DNA of 64,000 nucleotides from Desmodus rotundus (Eukaryota; Chordata; Mammalia; Chiroptera; Phyllostomidae). Below are positions 43,080 through 54,119 of this stretch, piece by piece. The stretch is from positions 166,805,220 through 166,869,219 of the forward strand of contig NC_071390.1 in assembly GCF_022682495.2 (NCBI RefSeq). The letters run 5' to 3'. The notes beneath the pieces are model-generated. The model ran no database searches. It saw nothing but the letters and a program-made list of their open reading frames with translations, and was not told the origin of the DNA. How positions within the stretch are numbered: position 1 is the stretch's first letter; the number at the start of each line of letters is the position of its first letter. The translations under genes were made by a program, and so were the position numbers.

Positions 43080-44035
43080 CCTGTTCAAGAATAAAGGGGA
43101 CGAAAGAGGTAAGACAACAAAATGCAATGCCTGGTTCTTCACTAGATCTTGGATTCAAAATGCTTTTTGGAAACCTGAACAGCTATAACAAACACCCCTG
43201 GAACAACTGAAGAGACGGGATCATGGGCTGTATGCTTGATGATGGTGTTCTGTCATTGTAATTTCACTGAGTAGGACGACCTTGGCATGGCCACGAAGGG
43301 CGAGCCCACCTCTGTTGTCCGTGGATGCTCACCAAAGTGTTCAGGGTGAAGGTGTCATGATGTCTGCAGGTAACTCTAAATGGTGCTGCCACAGTAAACA
43401 AATATAGAAACAAACAAGGGAGACACATGGACAGAGAGAGCCCAAATGTGGCAGAAATGGTAACAGTTGGTAAACCTAGGTGAAAGGTATAGGGGTGCTC
43501 CCAGTCCTATTCACAACTTTATTTGAAGGTTTGAAAAACAATTTTTTTTTTGACAAACTGGGAGAAAGGGAACTCTTGAACAAGTCTCCTTTGTGCCTGC
43601 TAGTCCTTGTGGCTGGTTTTTCTCACTGCGTGACTTTATTACTGCCTTCCATCCTTTTTGGAATAAGAAGTGTGGAGGATAAAAAGGTTTTAAATAACAG
43701 CTTCTTTCCAGGCATTTTTAGTGGAAAGTGTGATTAAAAACAAAACAAAAACCACAGCTGTCTTGTTATTTAAAACTAAAAATACCTACTCTAAGAAAAG
43801 ACTAAGCTATAGAGACAAAAAATCTGAACAGTGGGTGCCAGGCCCTGGGGCAGGGGAGGAGCCTGCCACCCCAATGGAACTTTGGAGGGAAGAAAACGGA
43901 AACGTTGTATACCGTGGTGGTGGTGGCACAACGTATGCATCTGTCAAAACCCTGGAACTGCATCACTGAAAAACTACAGATGTAACTATGTACAGATTAT
44001 ATGTCAATCAGCCTGACTAAAAAATACACAAAACA
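43080..44035 (+). repeat. L1M-type 3' UTR pieces (forward)
   Basis: 43085-43565 has the old L1 3' UTR order ('CAACAAAATGCAATGCCTGG', 'GTGTCATGATGTCTGCAGGTAAC', 'GGTAACAGTTGGTAAACCTAGG'). 43745-44035 shows a second type ('GTGGGTGCCAGGCCCTGGGGC', 'GGTGGTGGCACAACGTATGC', 'GAACTGCATCACTGAAAAACTAC'). 43566-43744 is unassigned. Confidence 0.6.
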
Positions 44036-44524
44036 ACATCCCAAAACAAAAAAAGCCACCCTTTTCCAGTGTCATACTCTTCCTACTTCTACTGGCTAGA
44101 AGGGGGTCATTCTGGCCCAGGAGTTAGCCTACTTTCCCCAAGCAGAGAAGAGAGGAATGCAAATGGAGAAAGGCAGACAGGGTAAAGCAAAAGAAAACAT
44201 GTAAAGAGAAAGATCAGAGGTGTGGACCCTACGAGGACAGCTCCTTTTCCATAGGGTGGCCCTTGTCGGAATGCTTCCCAGACTCCAGGCTTGGAAGTGA
44301 TGGAAGCACCCCCTTCCCGTCTCAAAGCAGGACACGGTGTTTGTGAGCCAGCAGGGCCAGCCCCCGTCTAGACAGGGGGACTGTACAGTTTCCTTGGAGA
44401 CCCATTTGCCGCAAACTTCTGTTCCACCAACATCCCTTTGGGTCACTCTCCCCTCTCACCCGCACTCCATCCAGCTCCCACGATTGGTCATGGTTTTGAG
44501 CTGGATGTAAAAACAAGGATCCCT
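44036..44524. other. No recognisable feature
   Basis: Unique-looking sequence. Overlapping minus-strand frames of about 100 codons lack motifs. Confidence 0.4.
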
Positions 44525-44990
44525 TGTTAGCAAGCCATTAGGGATATGGACAGAGAAAAGGGTTCTATGAAAAGGAACCTCATAGGGTGATTTGATCATG
44601 AATTCCTAACTGGGCAGGTCAAGGTAGGTGGTTACACCCCAGGCATCTAACTTTGTAGTAAAAGGGTTACCTTTGCCTTAAGAAAGCTCTGTCCATTGTT
44701 TTTGTGCATCTAGATTAACACACTTTTGAAATGTCTCTTTTCCAACCACTCTCACGAGAGCACATAATCTTAACTATCCTGTAATTCAATCCCAGCCTTA
44801 CTTTCTCCCACTGCCACGTAATCTTTCTTTCCTTCCCTCCTTAATTCCAGATGCATAAAAGAAGCTGCAGAACTGTTATTCTCAGGAGCATTGGAGATTT
44901 TGCTCCCAAGCATATGGTGTCCGCTGGGCTCAAATTTTTTCTACAAAAATTTTCTTACAAAAATGTTCTACGGGTTGGTCATTTTTACTT
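44525..44990 (+). repeat. LTR-like dispersed repeat, copy 2
   Basis: Partner of 11915-12350 in the same orientation, sharing 'GGTTCTATG', 'TCCTAACTGGGCAGGTCA', 'TTACCTTTGCCTTAAG', 'TGTCCATTGTTTTTGTGC' and 'CCTGTAATTCAATCCCAGCC'. The last 100 bases diverge more. Likely an ERV LTR. No name is given. Confidence 0.6.
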
Positions 44991-45432
44991 TATATTCATG
45001 GTTTTACTGGGTGTGGAAGGTAGCTTCTCACCTTTATTCTTATATGTGTTCAATAAACATTTTCCAAGCATCTAGCAGGCACCATGCTGTACACTCAGCA
45101 CTGGAGATTAATGAGCAGAATCCCAGTCATAATAGAGTAACATTCAGGAGAATCATAGTAGTTAGAACTAGTGGACTTTGGAGAGCCCACCATTTGATAC
45201 CTTCATTTCATAAGTATTGTGGACTGAATGCTTGCATCCCCCACCCCCAAACTCATCATAAAGTCCTAACCCCAAGTGTGATGCTACCTGGAGGTGGGGC
45301 CTTTGGTGGGTAATTAGGTCATGAGGGTGGAACCCTTATGAATGGAATTAGTCATATTAAGCTGGTCTTCTTATGAACAGTGTTAGTCCCATGAATAGAT
45401 CTTCAAGTCCCCTATAAGAAGAGACAGAGAGA

Positions 45433-46895
45433 CTTCTGGCCAAGATGGAGGCATAAGTAGATACACTTTGCCTCCTCACACAAACAAAAGAAGGACAACA
45501 ACAAATTTAAAAACAAAAAATAACCAAAACTGCTAAAAAATCAAACTGTATGTAAATCCAACAACCAAGGAGTTAAAGAAGGAACATTCATACAGACAGG
45601 CAGCAGAGGCAGAGAGGACAGTAGCAAGGTGGTGGCTGGTGGAGCAGGCAGTCTCACATTTGCGTGCAGATAAGCCCGGAGGAACAACTGGGAAGTGGGA
45701 CAGACGGCACAGCCCCGGGTTCCAGTGTGGGGATATAAAGCCTCAAAACCTCTGACTAAAAAATTCTGTGGGTGTTGCAGCAGTGGAGGAAACTCCCAGC
45801 CTCACAGGGGAGTTCATTGGAGAGACCCACAGGATCCTAGAATGTACACAAAACCACCCACCCTGGAATCAGCACCAGAAGGGCCTAATTTGCTTGTGGG
45901 TAGTAGAGAAAGTGACTGAAAGCCAACCCAGACCTGAGCAAGTGGCACTGTTCCTTCTTGGACTCCTATACAGCGCCACAACACAGCTATGAGGGTTGTC
46001 CTGCCCTGGCGGATACCTAAGGCTCTGCCCCTTACTATGTAACAAGTGGGTCAACAAAAATCAAAATATGGCAAAGGAAACAGACTTCCAGGAAGTCCAG
46101 GAAGCTCAGAGAGTCCCAAACAAGTTTGACCCAAGGAAGCACACACCAAGGCACATCATAATTACATTACCAAAGATGAAAGATAAGGAGAGAATCTTAA
46201 AATCAGCAAGAGAAAAGGAGACAATTACCTACAAAGGAGTTCCCATAAGACTGTCAATTGACTCCTCAAAAGAAACCTTGCAGGCTAGAAGGGGCTAGAA
46301 AGAAGTATTCAAAGTCATGAAAGGCAAGGACCTACATCCAAGATTACTCTAACCAGCAAAACTATCATTTAGAATGGAAGGGCAGATAAAGTGCTTCCCA
46401 GATAAGGTCAAGTTAAAGGAGTTCATCATCACCAAGCCCTTATTATATGAAATGTTAAAGGGACTTATCTAAGAAAAAGAAGATGATTAAAACCATGAAG
46501 AGTGAAATGACAACAAACTCACACTATCAACAACTGAACCTAAAACAAAGACAAAAATGAAAACAAACTAAGCAAACAACTAGAACAGGAACAGAATCAC
46601 AGAAATGGAGATCACATGGAGGGTTATCAGTGGGAAGGCTGAGGGGGGAGAATGGGGGAAAAGATACAGGGAATAAGAAGCATAATTGGTAGGTACAAAA
46701 TAGACGGGGCAGGGGAGGGGGTGTTAAGAATAGTTTAGGAAATGAAGAAGCCAAAGAACTTATATGTACGATCCATGGACATGAACTAAGGTGGGGGAAT
46801 GCTGGTGGGAGGGTGGGTACAGGGCAGAGGGGAATAAAGGGGGGGGGAAAGGGACAACTGTAATAGCATAATGAATAAAATATACTTGAAAAAAA
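45433..46895 (+). mobile_element. Third HAL1-like LINE, with internally deleted ORF1
   Basis: Starts CTTCTGGCCAAGATGGAGGC (YY1-type CAAGATGG again) and has about 630 bases of 5' UTR clearly related to the elements at 17-21 kb ('CTCACATTTGCGTGCAGATAAGCCC', 'ATATAAAGCCTCAAAACCTCTGA', 'CTCCCAGCCTCACAGGGGAG'). It then jumps into the middle of ORF1, finishes ORF1, and ends with the family 3' UTR, AATAAA (46873-46878) and a short A tail. Imperfect flanking repeats (about 45417-45432 'AGAAGAGACAGAGAGA' and 46896-46912 'GGAAGAGATGAGAGAGA') look like a decayed target duplication. There is no ORF2. Older than the 17-21 kb copies. Confidence 0.85.
46070..46480 (+). pseudogene. ORF1 C-terminal domain remnant of the third HAL1-like element
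   Basis: From a methionine at about 46070 the frame reads 'MAKETDFQEVQEAQRVP', then 'KHTPRHIIITLPKMKDKERI', 'ETITYKGVPIRLS' and 'SKETLQARRG', and stops at 46296-46298. Homology continues after the stop ('KVMKGKDLHPRL'-type sequence to 'LLYEMLKGL' at about 46470) in another frame. The N-terminal helix, coiled coil and first part of the RRM are absent. In the other two copies this segment lies between the A-rich tract at the ATG and 'LAKEIDFQEV'. Confidence 0.75.
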
Positions 46896-47099
46896 GGAAG
46901 AGATGAGAGAGATGGTCTGTGTGTCTGTGTAAGGACACAATGAGAAAACAGACATCTATAAACCAACAAGAGATTCCTCACCAAGAATGTGAAACATGCT
47001 GGCACCCTGACCTTGAACTTCCAGCTTCCAGAACTGTGAGAGATAAATATCAGTTGTTCAGGCCACCTAGCCTATAGTATTCTGTTAGAGCCGCTTGAA

Positions 47100-47400
47100 C
47101 AGACACTGAGGTCCAGAATGATGCAAGAGCTCACCCAAGGTCATGCTGTGGATTAGCTGGTAAGTTCAGGGCCAAAGCCAGTGGGCTCCTCATGAATTCA
47201 CAAAACATCCTTCAAACTTAGCTGGGAGGCAGACCCACCTCAAGCAAAGAGCTAGAGCTTTATAGCTGGATGCATTCAGATCTGAGCCCAGCCTCTCAAT
47301 TTGCTGGGTGACGGTAGACCTCAGCTCCTTACCTATAAAATGGGGATGACAGGCCCTTCATTGCAGGGTACTCTTCTGAGCCATTGTTGGAGACACAGGG
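47100..47400 (+). repeat. MIR fragments
   Basis: 47107-47200 ('CACTGAGGTCCAGAATGATGCAAGAGCTCACCCAAGGTCATGC') and 47265-47395 ('TTTGCTGGGTGACGGTAGACCTCAGCTCC...CTATAAAATGGGGATGACAGG') are MIR-class pieces. Confidence 0.65.
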
Positions 47401-48400
47401 AGTATGGGCCAGTCAAGGGGCAACAATTCTCAGAAAGATTCTGAAAAGGAGTTGGTGAGGAGGAGTAAAGATCTCTGATGAACTTCAGCCAAGTCACAAC
47501 TCTGCTTGGGGCCAGTCAATGATTGATTAATTAAATGTGTTGAGATGAATCTGTATGAGAAACACGTTCTAAATGACATCTTACAACTACTGCTCTTTTC
47601 TGAAGGGCAGAGGAGAGAGAACAAGGATTTCTGACCGCCAAAGAGTTCTGAATATTTGAAAAATGCATACAGCATGGGCTATGCATTATTTAGGGTTATC
47701 TTGAAATCTAAATTAACAGAAAGCTCAAGTTCTGACCATGTGACACAGGCAAGGAGGCACTTTCCAGGCCCTAGAGTCACTCTAACTGGGGTCTGTTTGT
47801 CAGGTTGAGACTTTTCAGGATCTGCTCTAAGAAAGAGATGGGACTGATTTATTTACCAAACCAACATGTGTATATGTAAACAAGGGCCTCTCTGGTGGGT
47901 GGTCGAAACCAGATTATTCTCCAAAAGATCAAAAACTTCATTTGCAACCTCCTTCAGACATTCAGGCACTGCACGCTAAGGGAGGTTGGCTTCAAAAGCC
48001 TCTCACACCTTCGGGGTTGGAGTATGCAGACAATTAACTCTGTGTTGATGCCTTTGCTCAAAGTGAGAGAAGTTGGTGTTGAACTGTAGGAAGGCAACGT
48101 GAAATGCATTCTCCTTACTCTAGACATTGTTTCCCAAGTGGACAAGGACTTACTATTGGCTCCACACCACATCCTCCCTGGCTGCCCCCGGCCTGGCTCT
48201 AGGGGCCAGCTCAGCAGGGTGGTCCTGGCATCTCAGAGCAGATACCTGGCTCCTTTATCCCCAGCTCCTCTACAAACACCTGGCCCCTCTTTCACTGTCC
48301 AAAGAAGTTGATGCTGCACTCCACCCCTCTGTATCCAGGTGACAGGAACCTGTTCTAGTGGGTTGGGACCTGGTCCCGAGGTAATGTTTCCAAAAACACG
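47401..48400. other. No recognisable feature
   Basis: Unique-looking sequence without an assigned repeat or exon. Confidence 0.4.
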
Positions 48401-48419
48401 GAAGGTGAGCGACATCATG

Positions 48420-48990
48420 GATCAGAGGCTACGCTTGACTCTGTCTGCTCTGAGTCCTGGCTTAGCTCCCTCCTGCTCTTACACACAAGTTAATGTCCCT
48501 GAGCCTGCCTGCATCTCCCCATCTGTAAAATGGCAAGAGTGATCTGTATGATGGAGAAAATGATAATAAGAATAGCAAACACTTGCAGGTGTCTTCTCCC
48601 CAGCAGACACAGTTCTAAGTACTTTCCATCAGGGGTCCCCAACCTCCAGGCCACGGACCAGTACTGGTCTGGACCTGTTAGGAACCTGGCTACACAGCAG
48701 GAGGTAAACCTGAATATCAAGTGCTTGAATCATCCCCAAACCATCCCCCCACCCTCACCCTGGTCTGTGGAAGAAATCGTCTTCTGTCACACTGGTGCCC
48801 GGTGCCAAAACAGTTGGGGACTGCTGCTTTCCGTAGACCAACCAGCTAACCCTTGCACAGCGATCCTAGAAGTCAGTGTTACTATTACTCTCCTCCCCCC
48901 CTGACGAGCCTTGAAGATTAAATAAATTCATACCCATGGAAGAATCAAAAGAGTTCCTGACCCACAGCCCTGAATAAATCTTAGCTATTA
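48420..48990 (+). repeat. MIR sequence interrupted by a hAT element
   Basis: 48420-48560 is MIRb ('CCTGAGCCTGCCTGCATCTCCCCATCTGTAAAATGG'). 48570-48622 ('AATAGCAAACACTTGCAGG...CACAGTTCTAAGTACTTTCC') starts a second MIR. After the inserted element it resumes at 48835 ('CAACCAGCTAACCC...TCCTAGAAGTCAG') and a tail continues to 48990. Confidence 0.65.
48630..48826. mobile_element. MER1-like hAT-Charlie element
   Basis: Short non-autonomous hAT element. The left terminus is CAGGGGTCCCCAACCTCCAG and the right terminus reads AACAGTTGGGGACTGCTG, giving imperfect inverted repeats. 8-bp target duplications CTTTCCAT (48622-48629) and CTTTCCGT (48827-48834) differ at one base. Internal 'GCCACGGACCAGTACTGGTC' and 'CTGTTAGGAACCTGGCTACACAGCAGGAGG' fit the MER1 family, with most of the interior deleted. 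Confidence 0.87.
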
Positions 48991-48999
48991 TTACACATG

Positions 49000-49914
49000 A
49001 TGATTTTAAAGGTCACACAGATACGCGTTATTAAGTTCATGGAATGCATTTATTACCCATGGTTTCCTTGCTACCACTGCCTAAAATGAGAATAAAAATG
49101 GTATTTACATCAAAATATAGAGTTGATTTTTTAAAAGATTAAGTAAAGAATAGCATAGATATTAAAGAGATTCAGCAAAAATCACTAAGGTGAAATGCAA
49201 ATATTCAAGCATTGGGAAATTGGGCTCTGAACCCAAAACAGTGCCTGCTTGCAGCAGCTGTCGTCCCTGTTCTCCGTCCTTAAAAATGCCCACCTCCACC
49301 TGGTTCAACTGGCAAGAAGGAAGTCGCTGGCATGCATCCCATTCCTTCCCTGAAACCACGGAAGGAATTTCTTTGCAGCTTGTGCTCTTTCCTGAGTCCA
49401 GGCCATGCCCTGGGGAGAGGCAAAGACTGTGTTCCCCACACCCTAATACAGAGGTGAGCTTGAGGGAGCGCCCTGCAGCCTTCCCCTGTCAGGCAGGCGG
49501 ATGCTAACTGCATGGGTAGGTGAGGAACCTGAGGAGGAGACACCACCTGTCCCACTAATGACAGGACCAGTGCCACGGTAAGCCCTAATTGCCCCCCTGG
49601 CCCTTTAAGATCATTCCGCACTTCACCGTTAACAAGCCCCTTCTGGAGAGGAAATTGGAAGCCACTTGAGCTGTTGGCTCCAGCTCTTGGAGACAGAGAG
49701 AGGGAACAGGTTGGCTGGCATGGCCACACCTGCCTTAAAAATATTTGCAAATAGGTAACTCTTTAGCTTTTTAATACGATCTTCAATATTGAGAGACTTT
49801 TGAGTCTCTACTAGATCTACTTAAAAAAAAAAAAAAAAAAGAAACAGCCGTGGTCAAGGGTTCTCTCATCCCCTAAAGAGGAGCACGTGGGTGGCCCATC
49901 AGCTCAGACTTCCC
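49000..49914. other. No recognisable feature
   Basis: A poly(A) tract lies at 49823-49840. No repeat family or exon is recognised. Confidence 0.4.
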
Positions 49915-50470
49915 CTTGGGCCAACGGGGAAGCCAGGGTGGGCAGCGGGGCTTTCACAGCGCGCCGCCTCGCCGGGTAGCTGCCCGGTCTGTGGTCTTTC
50001 AAATTTGGATTCGGCACCCCCTGCGTGGATTCAGTTTCATTCTCAGAGGGAAACACGAACAGAGAGACAGATATGACCTCCCTCTGAAGGGTGCAGACCT
50101 TGCGCCACCCGAAACTAGAATTGCCGGTCTCTCGGGTTTGCGACCTCCCGGGTTGTGGTTGTTTTCACTCCTTCAAGGTACAAGAGGCTGATTACTCTGC
50201 CCACACAAACCCCTGCTGCTGCCACCGGGGGCGGACTGAGTCCTTGGCTGCTTCCGAGGCACAGAAGACTCTGATAAGTGCTTTCCAACATCATCTCATT
50301 AACCCTCACAACGGCCCTATGAGTTCAGGTTCATTTTTGTCCTGTGCGCGAGGAAATCTCTTCCCGGGAGTCTGGAGGCAGCGTTCAGGACCGGCCCACT
50401 GGCCCCACCTGCCATCTGCATTCCTGGAGCTGCATCTGCGTGCACAGATCAGGAGGCTAGGTAAAGGAAG
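49915..50470. promoter_or_regulatory. CpG-rich unique segment (possible small CpG island)
   Basis: CpG is much denser than in the surrounding sequence: about 20 CpGs counted by eye in 49921-50260, for example 'CACAGCGCGCCGCCTCGCCG' near 49955-49974. No transposon family is recognised in most of it. A MIR-like piece lies at about 50275-50345 ('TCATCTCATTAACCCTCACAACGGCCCTATG'). It could be a promoter or exon of an unannotated transcript, or simply GC-rich unique DNA. Confidence 0.4.
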
Positions 50471-51739
50471 GGAGGAGGGGAGCATTTGCGATCTTGCTCC
50501 CCGGCATGTCAGCAGTTTATCTCAAATAAACTCTTATAAAAATTCAAAACGATAAAAAGAAAAGGAATGGATGGGATTTGAACCTAGACTCCCTGTCTCC
50601 GAAACTCTTTCTGCCATGCCAGATGGACGGAGGGGACAGGAATGACAGGGATACACAGCTCTGCGTCAGGGACACCAGCAGTACCCTCCCCCAGAACCCT
50701 GGCCTGGGTCCCAAACACCGGGATGGCCTGGGCCAAGAAATAGGAGGCAGGGGGCTGCAGGAGGGAACAGGGCGGGGACTCTTCTCCCGGGATCAGCTGG
50801 GCCTCAGCCTGCTGTGGCTCCTATAGACGCCCTTATCCAGTGCTTCAAAGTCCAGACCCTCTTCACCCAGGGCTGCCAGCTTTAGAAACAAAACAAAACA
50901 AAACAGACCTCCCAGTTAAATTTGAACTTCAGATACACAAGGGAAATTTTTTAGTGTGAGTACAGACATCCACTCAATGAACTAACAGGCAGGTTAGCAA
51001 GGGTGAGTCATTAAAATAACATTATCACAGTGCGGTGATCTCCCAAGAAACAAACTATGTGAGCATAACATAGTATGGCTTTAGCATGCTATTATTACTT
51101 CATGTTTATAGAGACATTGATCTGATCTTAATACACTGAACTGATGTGGGCGTTAACCAAAGGCAGTGAACCGAGAGCGTCAGCCTGGAGAGACTGCAGC
51201 GCAGGTAAGTCACTGTGCAGGGCAGCTCCAGGAACCGATGCCTGCACAGAGCATGCACATTACATCTTCTCCTCATATCATTTACTGGAGCTAGCAGGAA
51301 AAAGGGAGTCTTGGCAGCCATTTTATAAACCTCTTATAAATATCAAAAACGGGATAAGAGATGTGAAAAGTGATCAATCTCACCAATAATGAATATGGAA
51401 CAATAAATTATATTTCATTTATCAAAGGAGTACATAAATTAAATCAATCAAATAAATAACGTTGACCATGGCTAGCGTTGTGACGGAGGTGGGTAGAATG
51501 AGGCAGGAGACTCAGTTATGCAACACTGAAACTTTTTTTTTTTCTGTGATCAGGACTATCACACCTTGCTTGCACCCAGCCATCTCAGCTTTCTTCATTC
51601 ATATGCATTAGCAAAGGAATCAAAAAGTAATTTCAATTGAACTTTGGAGCTATCAGTGATTTGCCTCCATGCTTCCCTTTTTAAGTTAACTCTGCTCAGG
51701 CGGTCACAAAATCTGACTTAGAATCACAGACCTTAGGAG
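50471..51739. other. Mostly unassigned; half of a MER53-like palindrome
   Basis: 50870-50985 carries one arm of the palindromic MITE also seen at 24.1 kb ('CAGTTAAATTTGAACTTCAGATACAC...TTTTTTAGTGTGAGTACAGAC'), with an (AAAAC)n insert at 50886-50906. The rest is AT-rich and unassigned. Confidence 0.5.
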
Positions 51740-51870
51740 CGGAAACAGTGACAGCTAACATTTGTTGGGTGTTCCCTGTGTGCCAAGCACTGTGCTGTGG
51801 GCTATACATCCATGGAGGGATGAAAACCTTGCTCCTCAAAATAACAACTTCCTTCTAAGGAGAGGGAGTA
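51740..51870 (+). repeat. MIR SINE fragment
   Basis: 'GTGACAGCTAACATTTGTTGGGTGTTCCCTGTGTGCCAAGCACTGTGCTGTGGGC' is the start of the MIR 3' half. Confidence 0.75.
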
Positions 51871-53024
51871 TTTTACCTAGAATACCCCATTCTGCTGATC
51901 ACCTGGGTTCGGCCACACAATGTGAGTGTGGGCTTGGTGCTCGAAGCTAGAGAGAGCCCACTGCGCTGCCTCCTGAAGTGGGAGAAGAGATGAGGAGGGG
52001 AGATGGGAGGGGCCAGGGAAGGGCAGGGCCAGGCAGTCTGGAGGGTGGATGGATCTCAAGTTGCTGAAATGACCAAGAGAGTCTTTGAGTTTTAGTGTAA
52101 CAGTGTCTTCCACTGTGTCTGTTACAGGATACACGGTGCCTTATGAGTGGCTTATGTTGTGCATTTATTATTTGTCCAATTTTTCATCTGGGGTGACAGT
52201 GCTGGAGAGGAACAGCACGTCCGGGTTATGAACAGCACAAAGCTGGCAGGTGCTGTCCCTCGGAAGCAAGAGTGAGCAGAGGAATGCAAGCACCGCCGTC
52301 CCACCATTGGTGGCGTGGGCAATGGGCTTTGAAGACATGGTATCCAAACCAAAGGGGGCAGCAAGACCCTAGCTGATATCTAGGGAACACTGCCATGGCC
52401 TTCTCTCTTTAATCTTCACAACAACCCTATAAAGTAGGTACTAGTGTTATTCCCACATACAGTTAAGCATATCAAGGCTCAAAAACGGCATGTTCTATGA
52501 ACAAAATTTGAATCATTTATTACTGTATTTCTGATTAATTTTGCAGACTGGAAGACCCTTTTGCTCCTATCACATACAAATGTTGTGTAAAATTTAGTCC
52601 CTTTACCCCCAATTCTTAAATACATAGCCAATCTTTAAAAAAAATAAGCAAAGATTATCCCCAGGTTCCAGAGCAGGGAGCAGGAGCTGAAAGGAACAGT
52701 CCACGTGGGCATTGGAACCAGGTCAATATTGCAGAGACTGGAGACGGAACAGCCACCCAGGATCTCAGCCTGTGAGAGGTGGGGAGCTGGAACTGAGCCC
52801 TCTCCCCCATAAGGCTGGAAGCATGAAGGCTCTCTGTCTCTGAAATAGGCAGTAGAAGAAGCCCTTTCATTGGCCAGGAATGAGAAAAGGAAGTTGACCA
52901 CCTTTCAGGGCCAGGGAAGGTAAAGGAAGCAGAGCATCAGCCTGCGTCATGCACAGGCATCTGCCCTGAATCCATATCACCAATGCTGCACAAGGGCCCA
53001 TTCTGAGAAACTCACGTAAAGCTG
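51871..53024. other. Mostly unassigned; one MIR fragment
   Basis: 52400-52495 is MIR ('TTAATCTTCACAACAACCCTATAAAGTAGGTACTAGTG'). No gene or other repeat is recognised. Confidence 0.45.
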
Positions 53025-54110
53025 GTGCAAACATTTCATGCGACACCACTCCCGCTGAAGATGAGCTCACAATTAAAAATTACTAACCTCATGAAAGAAA
53101 TAACTGCTGTGAGAGAAAATCAGCAAACACAACAAATCCAACAACATTCAGAAGCGAGAATTACAGATATAAAGCAATCACAAAGAGACCTTAAAATCAT
53201 ACAATACAAGCATGCCCTAGTAGAAAGGAATAAAATGCATGATAGCCAGAAAGAAAATATACTGAAAGAACATGACACGAGGAGAGGAACCATGGAAATT
53301 TAAAAAATTCAACCAAACTCCTAGAAATTTAAAAAAAAAGAGTCATTAAAATTAAAAATTCAGTGGACACTCTTCTGAGGCGAGAGAACTAATGCCCTGA
53401 ATGGCAGATTTGAGACAACCAGAGAGCAGCTCATAGCAATAAAGAGGTGGAAAGTATGGAAGAAGTTAAGAGACATGTAATAGAGGAGGAAAAGGTTCAG
53501 CCTGTATTTCACGGGAGTCCTAGAGGAGGGAGAGAGGTGGCAGGAGATACTGCTGGGAGTCCAGGCCAAATTTCTGGGCAGGAGTGAGGTGAGAAAGACA
53601 TTGTAGCCGTATCGAAGTCTAAGATCATTTACTGTCACATTCTCTTACTAAAAGCAATACCAGAGGTGCTATCTGAGCAAGAAAGAAACTCGACCCAGAA
53701 AAAAACGGGTGGGATGCAAAAAGCAATGGTGAACCAAGGTATTGGTGGGAATGTTGATAAACCTAAGTAAGACTGACTATAAAATTATAACAATGATATT
53801 GAAATAAATAAATAAAATAAAATATTGCCCAACAATAATACAGATGATGGGAGAGGGTTTTAGGAGTTAAAGCATTCTGAGCTCCTAATGTTTGAAAAAA
53901 ATGGTAGAGAAGTCGATTAGAGCTAAACCTTTAATCACGTATGCTAACAATTAACCGCCCAATGAATGGAAATCTAATGTTTAAACAATGAACAATGAAG
54001 GGGAAAGAGGTGGGTGGAGAAGCAAAATGAAAAAAAAGAAACATGGTAGAAATAAGCATAAAATAAGCTAGTAAAAACAATCCATATATACCAGTAATCA
54101 TAAGAAATAA
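53025..54110 (+). repeat. Ancient HAL1/L1M relic with ORF1 remnants
   Basis: A 92-codon frame (53025-53303) is lysine/glutamine-rich and coiled-coil-like, ending 'KEHDTRRGTMEI'. Sequence further on ('AAAATTAAAAATTCAGTGG', 'GGAAGAAGTTAAGAGACATG', 'CGGGAGTCCTAGAGGAGGGAGAGAG') follows ORF1 of old mammalian L1/HAL1. The segment at 53840-54110 ('GATGGGAGAGGGTTTTAGGAGTTAAAGC', 'AAAATGGTAGAGAAG') resembles the HAL1 3' part. No intact frame. The assignment to HAL1 rather than another L1M is tentative. Confidence 0.5.
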
Positions 54111-54119
54111 AAATGACTA

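Larger units (their letters stand above)
45214..47106 (+). mobile_element. MLT1A-like MaLR LTR, split by a LINE insertion
   Basis: The left part (45214-45432) reads 'ATTGTGGACTGAATGCTTGC', 'AAAGTCCTAACCCCAAGTGTG', 'GGAGGTGGGGCCTTTGG', 'TAATTAGGTCATGAGGGTGG' and 'CCCTATAAGAAGAGAC'. The right part (46896-47106) resumes 'GATGAGAGAGATGG', 'AAGGACACAATGAGAAAAC', 'ATGCTGGCACCCTGACCTTGAAC' and 'CCAGAACTGTGAGAGATAAAT', and ends 'GTATTCTGTTAGAGCCGCTTGAACAGAC'. Together they form one complete MLT1A-type LTR. The interruption is the HAL1-like element entered next. A short reverse L2 end lies just upstream (45040-45125). Confidence 0.82.
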
